This document shows, piece after piece, positions 32,872 through 41,622 of a stretch of DNA of 64,000 bases (positions are counted from its first letter, which is position 1; each line of letters starts with the position of its first letter). The DNA is from Lachnospiraceae bacterium. GTDB taxonomy: Bacteria > Bacillota > Clostridia > Lachnospirales > Lachnospiraceae. The translations under genes were made by a program, and so were the position numbers. The notes below the pieces were generated by a model. It was not told the origin of the DNA and ran no database searches. It saw only the letters and a list, made by a program, of their open reading frames with translations. The stretch lies in assembly GCA_003862155.1 (NCBI GenBank), contig QOUV01000005.1, positions 86,497-150,496 on the forward strand, given 5' to 3'.

Positions 32872-34761
32872 TTAAGCTGTTTTTTTATTTTTTCTAAGGA
32901 ATCTGATGTACTCGTCTTTCGGAAGAGGTTTGCTGAAATAGAAGCCCTGAATGTAGTCGACCTTCAGGTGTTTCATGGCGTCGAGGTCTTTTACAGTCTC
33001 AACTCCCTCAGCAACGATCTTTAAGGAGAGGCCGTTTGCCATGTGAATCATCGAATCCATTATAAGGCCTACACGGCTCGATTCAGTGTACTTCGTGACC
33101 ATCGACCTGTCAGCTTTTATGAAGTTAATAGGCATATCCACCACATAGTTCAGATTGCTCTCGCCGTTTCCGAAGTCATCCAGCGAGCAGCTGCAGCCGG
33201 CATCCCTGAAAGCATTCAGGTTGTTAAGAAGACTGTCTCTATCTACTATCATCGCAGTCTCTGTGATCTCAAAACAGAACATCTGAGGTGGAACGCCCGC
33301 CTCTATCATTTTCTTTAAATATCTGGAAGAGAGAGTGTCGTCCTCGCACTGGAGTACCGAAAGATTTATGTCGATAAACTTGACACCGAGATCAGAGAGT
33401 TCGCCATTTTTTATAAGAGCAAGAGTCTGCTCAAACATGATGTCTCCGATGTTTGTGACCTGTCCGGTCTTTTCAGCCACAGGAATAAACATGCCCGGCA
33501 GTATGATGGTACCGTCCTCTCTTCTGATGCGTACTAAGGCCTCAGCTCCGGTGAACGCGTCTTCATCAATCGAGTAGATAGGCTGGAAAAACGCCTCGAC
33601 TCTTCCCTCTTCGATGGCATTTTCAATTTCCTTTGACATGGATCTCTCCTGTCTCATCCGCTCGTACATGCTCTCTGTCAGAGTGATTATCCCTGAATCT
33701 GAGTACTCGCCATTCACGGAGAGCAGCCCCAGAATTTCAAGTATCTCTGTGACAGAGTCAGCTCTTCTCCCCTCTGTCTCAAGGCCTTCCAGGAAGCTTA
33801 TCCTGTTCTCGTGGCAGAATTTCTTTAGTTCTCTGTTGACCTTATCAGCTGTCTCTTCAGCCGTCTTCGGATTATGGAATATTATGAAAAATCCATGCTG
33901 TCCGTCATAGAATGCCCTTGAATGCGGCAGGCTTCCAAAGTATGAAGCGGCTTTCATCACAGTAGCGTTGTATCTTTCAGATGAAGTCGACAGATCGTCG
34001 ATAAGCTTTATGAAAATATATGAAAACTGTAGATTTTTTCTGTTGAAATCTTCGATATAGAGCTGGAAAGTGCTCAGGTTAAAAAGTCCGGTAATCTTAT
34101 CGATCTGAGTTCCCGGGTTCTCGAGTTCGAGATAGATGACACAGAGTCCAAGCGCTGATCCGAAGCCTACTACAAGCACCTGAGGAAAAATAAACTGAAT
34201 CAGAGCCACAGCCAGGTCAGTTGTAGTCAGAAACATGATCGTCGCAAAGACTGTCCTCGGAATCCTCTTCCGATAATAGAGTGCCATGATAAGTGTCGCA
34301 AGGATGAAAAAAGCGGCAAAAGAGTATGTCGCTATACATGCCGGTCCATATGAATATGTGATATCCCCGCTGTTCCAGTAGTAGATAGGGAGAACCGCTA
34401 TTAAGACTGCGATAAAGATATACAGTGAAATAGCTGCGTGTGCTATTTTTTTCTCACCCTCCTGCGTTATCGGCATCTGAGACACCGTGTAGTCAAAGCC
34501 GATATACAGCATAAAGATCAGTGCCATCAGATAGAGCTTGCATATGACAGCCGTCACAACACCAGCGATCTGTCCGCCATAATAGTTGTCGTGTATTATG
34601 GCAACGATCGAGAGGATATCCAGAAACAGGCAGCTCAGATCGGCCTCAAGAGCAATATTGAACAGATAACTGCTTCTGAAATCAACCTTCTTCTGTCTTC
34701 TGTAAAAGAATACGACAACAGTCAATAACGCTATTCCGCAAAGCTGAGTAATAATATTCAT
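32872..34761 (-). CDS. Membrane protein with degenerate GGDEF and intact EAL domain (paralogue 2)
   Basis: The 629-residue protein has the same layout as the protein at 29563: seven N-terminal helices, a GGDEF-like domain with YDGQHGFF in place of the active loop, and a complete EAL domain with AEALVR, DINLS, FEITET, DDFGNGESNL and VAEGVET. The EAL halves are almost identical, for example the whole stretch from MFCFEITETAM to NYVVDMPINFIK, while the membrane halves differ much more. They probably sense different signals and share one output. GGAGA precedes the ATG. It ends one base from the stop of the nitrogenase-like gene. Confidence 0.92.
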   Translation of the reverse strand: MNIITQLCGIALLTVVVFFYRRQKKVDFRSSYLFNIALEADLSCLFLDILSIVAIIHDNYYGGQIAGVVTAVICKLYLMALIFMLYIGFDYTVSQMPITQEGEKKIAHAAISLYIFIAVLIAVLPIYYWNSGDITYSYGPACIATYSFAAFFILATLIMALYYRKRIPRTVFATIMFLTTTDLAVALIQFIFPQVLVVGFGSALGLCVIYLELENPGTQIDKITGLFNLSTFQLYIEDFNRKNLQFSYIFIKLIDDLSTSSERYNATVMKAASYFGSLPHSRAFYDGQHGFFIIFHNPKTAEETADKVNRELKKFCHENRISFLEGLETEGRRADSVTEILEILGLLSVNGEYSDSGIITLTESMYERMRQERSMSKEIENAIEEGRVEAFFQPIYSIDEDAFTGAEALVRIRREDGTIILPGMFIPVAEKTGQVTNIGDIMFEQTLALIKNGELSDLGVKFIDINLSVLQCEDDTLSSRYLKKMIEAGVPPQMFCFEITETAMIVDRDSLLNNLNAFRDAGCSCSLDDFGNGESNLNYVVDMPINFIKADRSMVTKYTESSRVGLIMDSMIHMANGLSLKIVAEGVETVKDLDAMKHLKVDYIQGFYFSKPLPKDEYIRFLRKNKKTA

Positions 34762-34778
34762 ATGATTCTCTCCTGGTA

Positions 34779-36050
34779 TTATTTCTCACTCACTACCTGG
34801 AAAATAATAAATTTCAAATAGTAGCTCGTATCCAGTCCCCAGAGGATCGGGTGATCCGGAGCCTGAGTGCTGAACGATACCTGTCTGAGCCGCTTGTGTG
34901 CCGCGGTCGCAGCCTGCCCTATGACTTTTTTGAACAAGTCCTCAGTCATAAAATGAGAGCAGGAACAGGTGGCTAGAAATCCGCCGTCTCTAACAAGCAT
35001 CATTCCCTCGCGGTTGATCTCACGGTAACCTTTCTCGGCCTGCTTTACGGTATTTTTCGACTTCGTAAATGCCGGCGGGTCGAGGATCACAAGGTCATAG
35101 AGCCTGCCCTCCCGCCTGAATTCCGGAAGCGCATCTAAAACATCCGCCACTTCAAAGTGTGCTGCAGAATCCAGGCCGTTAAGCTTCGCGTTGTCAGCCG
35201 CCTCCTGAACTGCAAGCTCAGAAATGTCAAGGCCGAGCACGTCCTTTGCCCCGCCCCTGGCAGCATTTAATGCGAAAGTTCCCATATGTGTAAAGCAGTC
35301 GAGTACTGACTTTCCTCTGGATAGATTCTGAATCGCAAGACGGTTGAATTTCTGGTCGAGGAAAAACCCGGTCTTCTGCCCGTTCTCCACATCTACTTTA
35401 TATTTTACACCGTTTTCGACGATTTCGGTAACAGGATTTTCAGGTCTGTCGGGGAAATTTTTGTCAGGATTCCACTCCCGCTGCATATCGTTAAACGGCT
35501 TTTCAATAAAGCCGTCCTTTTTTGTGTAAAGCCAGCCTTTAAAAGGCTTCATGCCCTCTTTTTTTCTGACAGGGGCATCGCTTCTCTCATAGATCCCACG
35601 GATGTTAAAGCCGTCCTCTTTCAACTCTTCAAGGAGGAGACGAAGGATAATCGGCTTTAACCTGTCAATTCCAAGTGAGAGCGACTCGACTACGAGAAGG
35701 TCGTTGTACTTGTCGACGACCATTCCCGGGAAGAAGTCTGCCTCAGAAAAAATCAACCGGCAGGCGTTCATATCGACCACATCTCTCCTGTAATCGACAG
35801 CTGCTCTTACTCTCTCCCTGAAAAATTCCAGGTCAGGTTTTTCTTTTCTGTATCTCGAGAGCATCCTGACTCTGATCTTCGAAGCGGAATTGTAAAAACC
35901 CCATCCCATGAAATAGTCATCGAAGTCGAGGACTTTCACAAGCTCTCCATCAGCTGTATCATCAGAAGTCTCACTGATCTCATTGTCAAAGATCCACGAG
36001 CCGCCGCTCTTTAAGAGACGTCCCTCACCTTTTTTTATCTTTATATACAT
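34779..36050 (-). CDS. rlmI: RlmI-type 23S rRNA methyltransferase
   Basis: The protein of about 423 residues has an N-terminal PUA domain (KKGEGRLLKSGGSWIFDNEI), a central RlmI region (YERSDAPVRKKEG) and a SAM methyltransferase domain with VLDCFTHMGTFALNAA, LDISELAVQEA and LVILDPPAFTKSK. The Cys in the CSCSHFM stretch fits a 5-methylcytosine enzyme. Homologues methylate C1962 of 23S rRNA. The frame starts four codons earlier, but GGAG sits seven bases before the ATG at 36050. It is followed closely by the EAL gene at 34761 on the same strand. Confidence 0.93.
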   Translation of the reverse strand: MYIKIKKGEGRLLKSGGSWIFDNEISETSDDTADGELVKVLDFDDYFMGWGFYNSASKIRVRMLSRYRKEKPDLEFFRERVRAAVDYRRDVVDMNACRLIFSEADFFPGMVVDKYNDLLVVESLSLGIDRLKPIILRLLLEELKEDGFNIRGIYERSDAPVRKKEGMKPFKGWLYTKKDGFIEKPFNDMQREWNPDKNFPDRPENPVTEIVENGVKYKVDVENGQKTGFFLDQKFNRLAIQNLSRGKSVLDCFTHMGTFALNAARGGAKDVLGLDISELAVQEAADNAKLNGLDSAAHFEVADVLDALPEFRREGRLYDLVILDPPAFTKSKNTVKQAEKGYREINREGMMLVRDGGFLATCSCSHFMTEDLFKKVIGQAATAAHKRLRQVSFSTQAPDHPILWGLDTSYYLKFIIFQVVSEK

Positions 36051-36092
36051 TAAGCGCTCCATTTAATATATCGGCTGCACCGGTCCAAATAA

Positions 36093-37097
36093 TCAGCAGA
36101 TCCTCGGAAGAAGCTCGTTTCCCGGCTCAGGAAGATAGGTCTCGGTGCCGATCGGTGTCTTTACTGTCACATGTCCCTGGTGCTCGTCACTTACTTCACC
36201 AATCACAGCCGCGCCGGCCGTATCGTCATAGTCCCGAAGTATCCCGACGATCTCATCCGCATCTGATGACGGTGCTGTGATCACCATTCTGCCTTCGCAG
36301 GCGAGGTAGAGCGGATCTAATCCAAGCATATCGCAGACTCCTCTTACAGCTGAGTCCACCGGCACTCTCTCACGTGAGATCTCAATCCCCACACCGCTCT
36401 CGTGGCAGATCTCATAGAGCACAGTACCGACTCCGCCGCGGGTCGCGTCGCGGACTGCATGAATGTCATGGACTTTCTTAAAGACTGCTGAAAGCGGCTT
36501 CCAGAGCGGCGCGCAGTCACTTGTAACATCGGCTTCGATTCCATATTCATCTCTCGAAAGTAGGATAGCGCAGCCGTGTCTTCCGACATCTCCTGTCACG
36601 ATGACGGCGTCTCCCGGCCTCGCAAAAGCTCCTGAAGTGTTCGTCCCATAGACGATCTCACCGATACCAGCTGTCGTTATAAAGCACCCGTCCACCTGTC
36701 CTTTTCCAGCGACTTTCGTATCGCCTGCGACAATGGAAACACCGCATTTTCCTGCGGTCTCCGCCATCGAAGACACTATCTTTTCCAGAAGAGCGACCGG
36801 ATACCCCTCCTCTATCACAAAAGAGCAGGTCAGGTACAGAGGTCTCGCGCCCATACAGGTGAGATCGTTTACCGTGCCACAGACGCTTAGTTCTCCGACA
36901 TTTCCTCCCGGAAAAAATGCCGGGCTTACGATAAAACCATCAGTCGACATGGCTATCTGGCCATCAGGCTGCGGCAGAACTGCTGCGTCGTCAGCAGTAA
37001 AAAACTGATTTTCAAGATGCTTTTTAAATACGTTTGTGATGAGCTCAGAGGTCTGTTTGCCACCAGCCCCCATCGCAAGAGTTACATAGTCTGTCAT
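36093..37097 (-). CDS. hypE: Hydrogenase maturation protein HypE
   Basis: HypE dehydrates a carbamoylated C-terminal cysteine to make the cyanide ligand of NiFe hydrogenases. The 334-residue protein ends with PRIC, the required C-terminal Cys, and has MGAGGKQTSELI, DDAAVLP, VGELSVCGTVNDLTCMGA and RDATRGGVGTVLYE, all typical. None of hypA, B, C, D or F nor a hydrogenase gene is in the window, which is unusual because hyp genes normally cluster. I see no ribosome site. A promoter ends seven bases before the ATG, suggesting a leaderless mRNA. Confidence 0.92.
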   Translation of the reverse strand: MTDYVTLAMGAGGKQTSELITNVFKKHLENQFFTADDAAVLPQPDGQIAMSTDGFIVSPAFFPGGNVGELSVCGTVNDLTCMGARPLYLTCSFVIEEGYPVALLEKIVSSMAETAGKCGVSIVAGDTKVAGKGQVDGCFITTAGIGEIVYGTNTSGAFARPGDAVIVTGDVGRHGCAILLSRDEYGIEADVTSDCAPLWKPLSAVFKKVHDIHAVRDATRGGVGTVLYEICHESGVGIEISRERVPVDSAVRGVCDMLGLDPLYLACEGRMVITAPSSDADEIVGILRDYDDTAGAAVIGEVSDEHQGHVTVKTPIGTETYLPEPGNELLPRIC

Positions 37098-37104
37098 AAA
37101 TTAA

Positions 37105-37133
37105 ATATTACACTAAACTTGTAGAAAGAGCAA
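37105..37133 (-). promoter_or_regulatory. hypE promoter, apparently producing a leaderless transcript
   Basis: On the minus strand TTGCTC (37133-37128), a 17-base spacer and TAATAT (37110-37105) are followed after seven bases by the hypE ATG. The expected transcription start is the start codon itself. Confidence 0.6.
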
Positions 37134-37165
37134 TAAATTGCTGATATGATAATAACTTCAGCCTG

Positions 37166-38098
37166 TCAGGAAGATGCATTTGCAAAGCCAATCCCCGCCG
37201 AGACCAGAAGAAGCGCCAGAAGCGTCAGCCAGTTGAAAGCCTGCGCGCCCTCATTTAAAAACAGCGCCGACAGCAGGACGCCAAGCACCGGGTTCATAAA
37301 TCCAAGCACTGTGATCCTGCTGACATCGTTATATTTTAAAAGTATGCTCCAGATCGTATATGCGCCAGCCGAGATAAATCCCATGTAAATGATAAGGACG
37401 ATCGCCGACGCGCCGGTCGGCTGCAGCTTTCCTCCCGCAGCCAGGCCGATAAGCATCATTACCGTGCCGCCACAGAGGAACTGCCATCCGGAAAGAGCTG
37501 CCGGGTCGTCGTGGGATGAAAATTTCTTTACAAAGCATCCGGCGAAAGCACTCGACAGCGCCGCAATTATCATCGCTCCATCTCCCGCTATCGAAAAATG
37601 GCCGAATGTCTCGCTTCCGCCTCCCACTATAATAAAGACTCCGAGAAATCCCAGGATACTTCCGAGCACTTTTCTGATATTGAGCTTCTCGAATCTGAAT
37701 ATAAAAACAGCCAGGAATATTGAAAAGAAAGTTCCAGCGGCATTTATGATCGAGCCCTTGACTCCTGAAATGTGGGCCAGCGCCATATAGAAAAATATGT
37801 ACTGTATTATCGTCTGAAAGCACATAAGCACTGCGATATATCCTGCCGAGGTCTTTTTCGGATGGAAAAAGTGCCTGTTCTTCGCGCTGAAAAAGGCTAT
37901 GACCATAGCTCCGGCGATCATAAATCTGACCCCGGCGAAAAGTATCCTCGATGGCGTGTCGTCGGCTGGAATCTGAAAAAGTGCGTACCCGCTTTTAATA
38001 GCTGGTGAAGCGGAACCCCAGAGCAGGCAGCAGATAAAGGCTGCAATAAATACGACAAATGGGTTCTGCCAGGCGATGGTTTTATTTTTATCAAACAT
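37166..38098 (-). CDS. EamA/DMT-family transporter
   Basis: The 310-residue protein has ten membrane helices in two homologous halves, the EamA repeat. Family patterns include LLWGSASPAIKSGYALF and FRFEKLNIRKVLGSILGFLGVFIIVGG, with FLNEGAQAFNWLTLLALLLVSAGI at the end. Members export amino acids, nucleosides or other metabolites; no substrate can be assigned. It is preceded by a REP repeat and follows the DUF2252 gene on the same strand. Confidence 0.9.
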   Translation of the reverse strand: MFDKNKTIAWQNPFVVFIAAFICCLLWGSASPAIKSGYALFQIPADDTPSRILFAGVRFMIAGAMVIAFFSAKNRHFFHPKKTSAGYIAVLMCFQTIIQYIFFYMALAHISGVKGSIINAAGTFFSIFLAVFIFRFEKLNIRKVLGSILGFLGVFIIVGGGSETFGHFSIAGDGAMIIAALSSAFAGCFVKKFSSHDDPAALSGWQFLCGGTVMMLIGLAAGGKLQPTGASAIVLIIYMGFISAGAYTIWSILLKYNDVSRITVLGFMNPVLGVLLSALFLNEGAQAFNWLTLLALLLVSAGIGFANASS

Positions 38099-38115
38099 AA
38101 ATTATCTTCTCTGAG

Positions 38116-38197
38116 TGGGACAGAAGGGACGGTTCTTTTTGTCCCATAATCAGACAATTCAGATTATGGGACAAAAAGAACCGTCCCTTCTGTCCCA
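38116..38197. repeat. REP-like repeat, copy 3 (full palindrome, partly coding)
   Basis: Two arms in inverted orientation (38116-38147 and 38166-38197) flank a short palindromic centre around CATAATC...GATTATG. The right arm is read as codons at the end of the DUF2252 gene, whose TGA stop falls in the centre. Confidence 0.93.
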
Positions 38198-39640
38198 TTT
38201 CAAAAATGTCTCGTAGTCTGCTTCGTTCTGGTCGGCATAGCTCTTCGCAAAACGGACCATGGCGTCGGTGAATTTTTCACTCTTTCCAATGTAAGCCGCA
38301 ATCGCGTGGCGGTCGCCGGTTTTTGCATGTGCGTGGGCAAGCGTCCTGGCGCATAGCGCACAATAGCCTGTGAAATCCTGCTCATCGATCTTCGTCAGGT
38401 CGAAAGCTCCCTTGTAATCCCAGTACTGTCTGATGTAATAATCCCGCGTTCCATCCGGCTCAGGCACCCTGACCCATCCTGTCAAAATATCACCATAAGT
38501 CTGTGCTGCCCTGAGACCCTCTACAACTCTGCGGCTGTGCTCGATAAAATCGGACTTTCCAGCGTATGGCTCCAGAGCAGACTCTCCTGCCTCTTTGACC
38601 TGAAGGACCAGCGTGCCGTGTTTATCGCCTTCCTCAAGAAGCAGAAGCCAGCAGCGTGTTCCGACACTCCCGACGCCCACAACTTTTCTCGCTGCATCGA
38701 TCAGCCGATACTGGTCCAACAGATATCTGCGCTCCCGCGGAAGACTTAATCTGTATTCTTTCAGCACCAGCGTCAGTAATTTTATAAATTTATCCTGCGA
38801 CATGTCCAGTTTATTTTCGCCGATCATATCCCGGACAGGAACTATCGTAGGCGGATCCGAACGGAAACGGAGCTGACCGTTTATTTTTTCAGTGTATTTT
38901 GTAATAGCCTTCTGGCTGTTTTTCTCAAGGGCCTTTTGCATGGTCTTTCTAAGCAGCGCCTGACTCATCTCGGTGATATTTTCAGGATGACTTCTCTGAA
39001 GAGTCTCCATATCCAGATGATCGTACCACACGTCAAGCGCACTCCTGGAAGAATATTCTCTCATCGATTCACGGTAAATATCCGCCGCTTCTCTGAGCGC
39101 CATAGTTTTGGTCTCTTCTGAAAAATTTCGGTCACGTCCGCAGACCTCAATGCTCGCCATCATACGCTTGACATCCCACTCCCATGGTGCCGGCAGCGTC
39201 TCATCAAAATCATTGATATCGAAGACCAGATGCCTCTCCGGCGATGCAAATATTCCAAAATTTGAAATATGCGCGTCTCCGCAGTCCTGCACATATATTC
39301 CTGTGTTTGGCATCGACCCGAGGTCCGACGCCATTATCACGTCAGTCGCACGGTAAAAGGAAAAAGCAGATGCGCTCATTCTCTCATGGCGGACAGGTAT
39401 CAGGTCCTGCACCCTGCTCTTCTCCTGCTCAAAGATCAGGTTCACTTTGTCAGTCCTGTTCTTCTTTAATTCCCAATTCCCCAGAGCCGTGCGCGTGACC
39501 TTTTTTCTCGCAGCCTTCCCGCGCTCCCTGCCATCATCCGGCAGATATCTCTCACTCTCAGCAATCTCCCTGCGAATCCCATCGCGAATCCTTCCAACAA
39601 CAGTCGATACCACACTCTTCGAAATCAGATTCTCTTCCAT
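38159..39640 (-). CDS. DUF2252 family protein with a repeat-encoded tail
   Basis: The protein of about 493 residues is a DUF2252 member, a kinase-like fold of unknown substrate. It contains RMSASAFSFYRAT, QDCGDAHISNFGIF and FDINDFDETLPAPWEWDVKRM, the typical GDxHxxNFG and DxNDFDE blocks, and GVGSVGTRCWLLLL. The last 12 residues, WDRRDGSFCPII, are encoded by one arm of the REP repeat, so the native end is likely at ...TFLK. AAGGAG lies four bases before the ATG at 39640, preferred over the frame start at 39676. Confidence 0.87.
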   Translation of the reverse strand: MEENLISKSVVSTVVGRIRDGIRREIAESERYLPDDGRERGKAARKKVTRTALGNWELKKNRTDKVNLIFEQEKSRVQDLIPVRHERMSASAFSFYRATDVIMASDLGSMPNTGIYVQDCGDAHISNFGIFASPERHLVFDINDFDETLPAPWEWDVKRMMASIEVCGRDRNFSEETKTMALREAADIYRESMREYSSRSALDVWYDHLDMETLQRSHPENITEMSQALLRKTMQKALEKNSQKAITKYTEKINGQLRFRSDPPTIVPVRDMIGENKLDMSQDKFIKLLTLVLKEYRLSLPRERRYLLDQYRLIDAARKVVGVGSVGTRCWLLLLEEGDKHGTLVLQVKEAGESALEPYAGKSDFIEHSRRVVEGLRAAQTYGDILTGWVRVPEPDGTRDYYIRQYWDYKGAFDLTKIDEQDFTGYCALCARTLAHAHAKTGDRHAIAAYIGKSEKFTDAMVRFAKSYADQNEADYETFLKWDRRDGSFCPII

Positions 39641-39708
39641 AGTTCTCCTTCGCCCGAACAGCATTTGATTTATCACCCATTTTACACGTTTCCGCTCCCA
39701 CGTTCAAC

Positions 39709-39790
39709 TGGGACACCGGGGACGGTTCTTTTTGTCCCAAAATCTGACAATTCAGATTTTGGGACAAAAAGAACCGTCCCCACTGACCCA
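39709..39790. repeat. REP-like repeat, copy 4 (full palindrome)
   Basis: Two inverted arms surround the centre AAAATCTGA-CAA-TTCAGATTTT. The repeat lies between the divergent DUF2252 and flavodiiron genes, directly upstream of the latter's promoter. Confidence 0.93.
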
Positions 39791-39796
39791 CTCGGG

Positions 39797-39825
39797 TTGA
39801 CTTATAAGCGCATTTTATCTAATAT
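39797..39825 (+). promoter_or_regulatory. Promoter of the flavodiiron gene
   Basis: TTGACT (39797-39802), a 17-base spacer and TAATAT (39820-39825) form a good promoter seven bases after the REP repeat. Confidence 0.8.
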
Positions 39826-39866
39826 AGGGTGGATGAGAATTCAACCTGAAAAGGAGGTCATTATAA

Positions 39867-41054
39867 ATGAAAGTCACAGATACAGTGAAATACCTCGGCG
39901 TTGATGACACCGACCTTGACTTATTTGAGAGCCAGTACCCGATCCCGAACGGAGTCACTTACAACTCCTATCTTATCGAGGACGAAAAGCTCACGGTTAT
40001 GGACACTGTCGATAAGCGCGGCAGCGAGCAGTGGAGAAAAAATCTCAAAGACGCACTTGGCGGCCGCAAGCCGGCATACCTTATCGTGCAGCACCTCGAG
40101 CCTGACCACTCCGCAAATATCGGATGGCTGGCCGACGAGTACCCGGAGATGAAGCTCGTTGGAAGCGCCAAGACAAAGCAGATGCTCCCGCAGTTTTTTG
40201 AAAAGGATTATACTGACAGATTCATCGCTGTAAAAGAGGGCGATGAGCTTTCACTCGGAAGCCACACGCTGCAGTTTTTCATGGCTCCAATGGTCCACTG
40301 GCCAGAGGTCATGGTGACATACGAGAAGAGCGAGAAGACGCTTTTCTCAGCCGATGGCTTTGGAACTTTTGGCACTATAAAAAAATACGAAGATGGTCAT
40401 TTTGACGAGTCGGCAGAAATGACAGAGGGCTTCTGGATCTGCGAAGCCAGAAGATATTTCTGCAACATTGTAGGAAAATACGGCGGTCCTGTTCAGACTC
40501 TTCTCAAAAAAGCTGCGACTCTTGACATCGCGCGCATCTGCCCGCTCCACGGCCCGGTCCTTTCTGAAGACCTCGGATATTACATCGACAAATATCAGCA
40601 CTGGAGCACCTATACACCTGAAGAGAGTGGTATTCTTCTCGCCTACGCTTCAATCCATGGAAACACAAAAGATGCAGTTCTCCAGTTTGCAAAGGAGCTC
40701 GAGGCAAAAGGAGAGAAAGTTATCAGATGCGACCTGACCAGAGAGCATGTTTCGTATGCAGTTGAGAACGCGTTCCGCTACGACCGCATGATCCTCGCAG
40801 CCTGCACATACGACGGCAACCTGTTCCCGCCAATGGAGGATTTCCTCTACCACCTGAAATGCAAAGCCATCAAGAACCGCAGGGTCGGCCTTATCCAGAA
40901 CGGCTCATGGGGTCCTATCGCTGCAAAATACATGAAGGAATACATTGACGCCCTGCATCTTGAACTCGTCGAGCCAATCGTCACGATCAAGACAATGCGC
41001 AAGCCATCGGACGACGCCCAGTTTCAAGCATTAGCAGACGCAATCTGCAAGTAA
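39867..41054 (+). CDS. fprA: FprA-type flavodiiron protein
   Basis: Flavodiiron proteins reduce O2 to water or NO to N2O in the cytoplasm of anaerobes. The 395-residue protein has an N-terminal metallo-beta-lactamase-like diiron domain with HLEPDHS (HxExDH, residues 77-83), later His ligands in MVHWPEVM and CPLHGPV, and a C-terminal flavodoxin domain beginning at ILLAYASIHGNTKDAV. There is no rubredoxin extension, so a separate electron donor is needed. AGGAGGT precedes the ATG. It has its own promoter. The nearby hcp operon suggests a local stress-defence area. Confidence 0.96.
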   Translation: MKVTDTVKYLGVDDTDLDLFESQYPIPNGVTYNSYLIEDEKLTVMDTVDKRGSEQWRKNLKDALGGRKPAYLIVQHLEPDHSANIGWLADEYPEMKLVGSAKTKQMLPQFFEKDYTDRFIAVKEGDELSLGSHTLQFFMAPMVHWPEVMVTYEKSEKTLFSADGFGTFGTIKKYEDGHFDESAEMTEGFWICEARRYFCNIVGKYGGPVQTLLKKAATLDIARICPLHGPVLSEDLGYYIDKYQHWSTYTPEESGILLAYASIHGNTKDAVLQFAKELEAKGEKVIRCDLTREHVSYAVENAFRYDRMILAACTYDGNLFPPMEDFLYHLKCKAIKNRRVGLIQNGSWGPIAAKYMKEYIDALHLELVEPIVTIKTMRKPSDDAQFQALADAICK

Positions 41055-41066
41055 TACCAGAAATAA

Positions 41067-41214
41067 CCACGCCAGGAGAGGACACAAAGGACGTCTCGCT
41101 CATATCTCGCATTTTGGCTTGCAATGCTGCGCCAAAAAGCTCGCAAATGTCGCTCGACGTCCTTGTGTCCTCCCCGGCTGGAATTGCTTTATCTTTTTTC
41201 CTGCCCTGGCGTGG
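41067..41214. repeat. Long nested hairpin in the fprA-hcp gap
   Basis: CCACGCCAGG (41067-41076) pairs with CCTGGCGTGG (41205-41214). Inside it, GAGGACACAAAGGACGTC pairs with GACGTCCTTGTGTCCTC apart from one bulged A, and TTTTGGC pairs with GCCAAAA near the tip. It begins 12 bases after fprA and may act as its terminator or be a small mobile repeat. The rest of the 590-base gap, apart from the hairpins listed next, holds no gene I can support. A reverse copy of the TTCCGGCTCCG motif lies at 41237-41246. Confidence 0.7.
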
Positions 41215-41469
41215 CTGTTAAGTCGAGCGCTTCCGCGGAGCCGGAATTCACTGTGCGCTCTGCCGGGTTTTCAATATATCGCCTCAGCACTTCGAGAATC
41301 AACAGGCATTATCAAGTCACTACATTATTTTAGTATTTGTTTATCAACATAGCACTTCCGGAGCTCAAAAAAATTCATTCAATTTCAATATTGAGAAAGC
41401 CCGGATACATATCAAAAAGGGGCTGTTGCAATTCTATTTATATGCATTTAGCTTTTCTGGAGCTGCGGG

Positions 41470-41498
41470 GTTTTGTGAGTGAGAAACACTCACAAAAC
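41470..41498. repeat. Perfect 12-bp hairpin
   Basis: GTTTTGTGAGTG pairs perfectly with CACTCACAAAAC around AGAAA. No T tract follows, so its role is unclear. Confidence 0.75.
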
Positions 41499-41504
41499 TA
41501 TATC

Positions 41505-41540
41505 ATGATTTGGTGGTCAACCTTTTGACCACCAAACCAT
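41505..41540. repeat. Short hairpin repeat, copy B (TGATTTGGTGGTCAACC type)
   Basis: TTTGGTGGTCAA (41509-41520) pairs perfectly with TTGACCACCAAA (41525-41536). The surrounding ATGATTTGG...CCAT sequence matches the hairpin at 20971-21004. Confidence 0.75.
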
Positions 41541-41550
41541 TTATATGAAA

Positions 41551-41570
41551 AAAACTCGTCCGAAGACGAG
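41551..41570 (-). terminator. Second terminator of the hcp operon
   Basis: On the minus strand CTCGTC-TTCG-GACGAG is followed by seven T residues, a classic terminator with a stable tetraloop. It backs up the hairpin at 41585-41622. Confidence 0.85.
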
Positions 41571-41579
41571 CCTTTTCAT

Positions 41580-41622
41580 AAAAAGGGGCTGCTACTATAG
41601 TAGTTAAATTTTCAACAGCCCC
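41580..41622 (-). terminator. First terminator of the hcp operon
   Basis: On the minus strand GGGGCTG and CAGCCCC pair around an inner CTACTATAGTAG palindrome and are followed by TTTTTATG. It starts 25 bases beyond the hcp stop. Confidence 0.8.
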
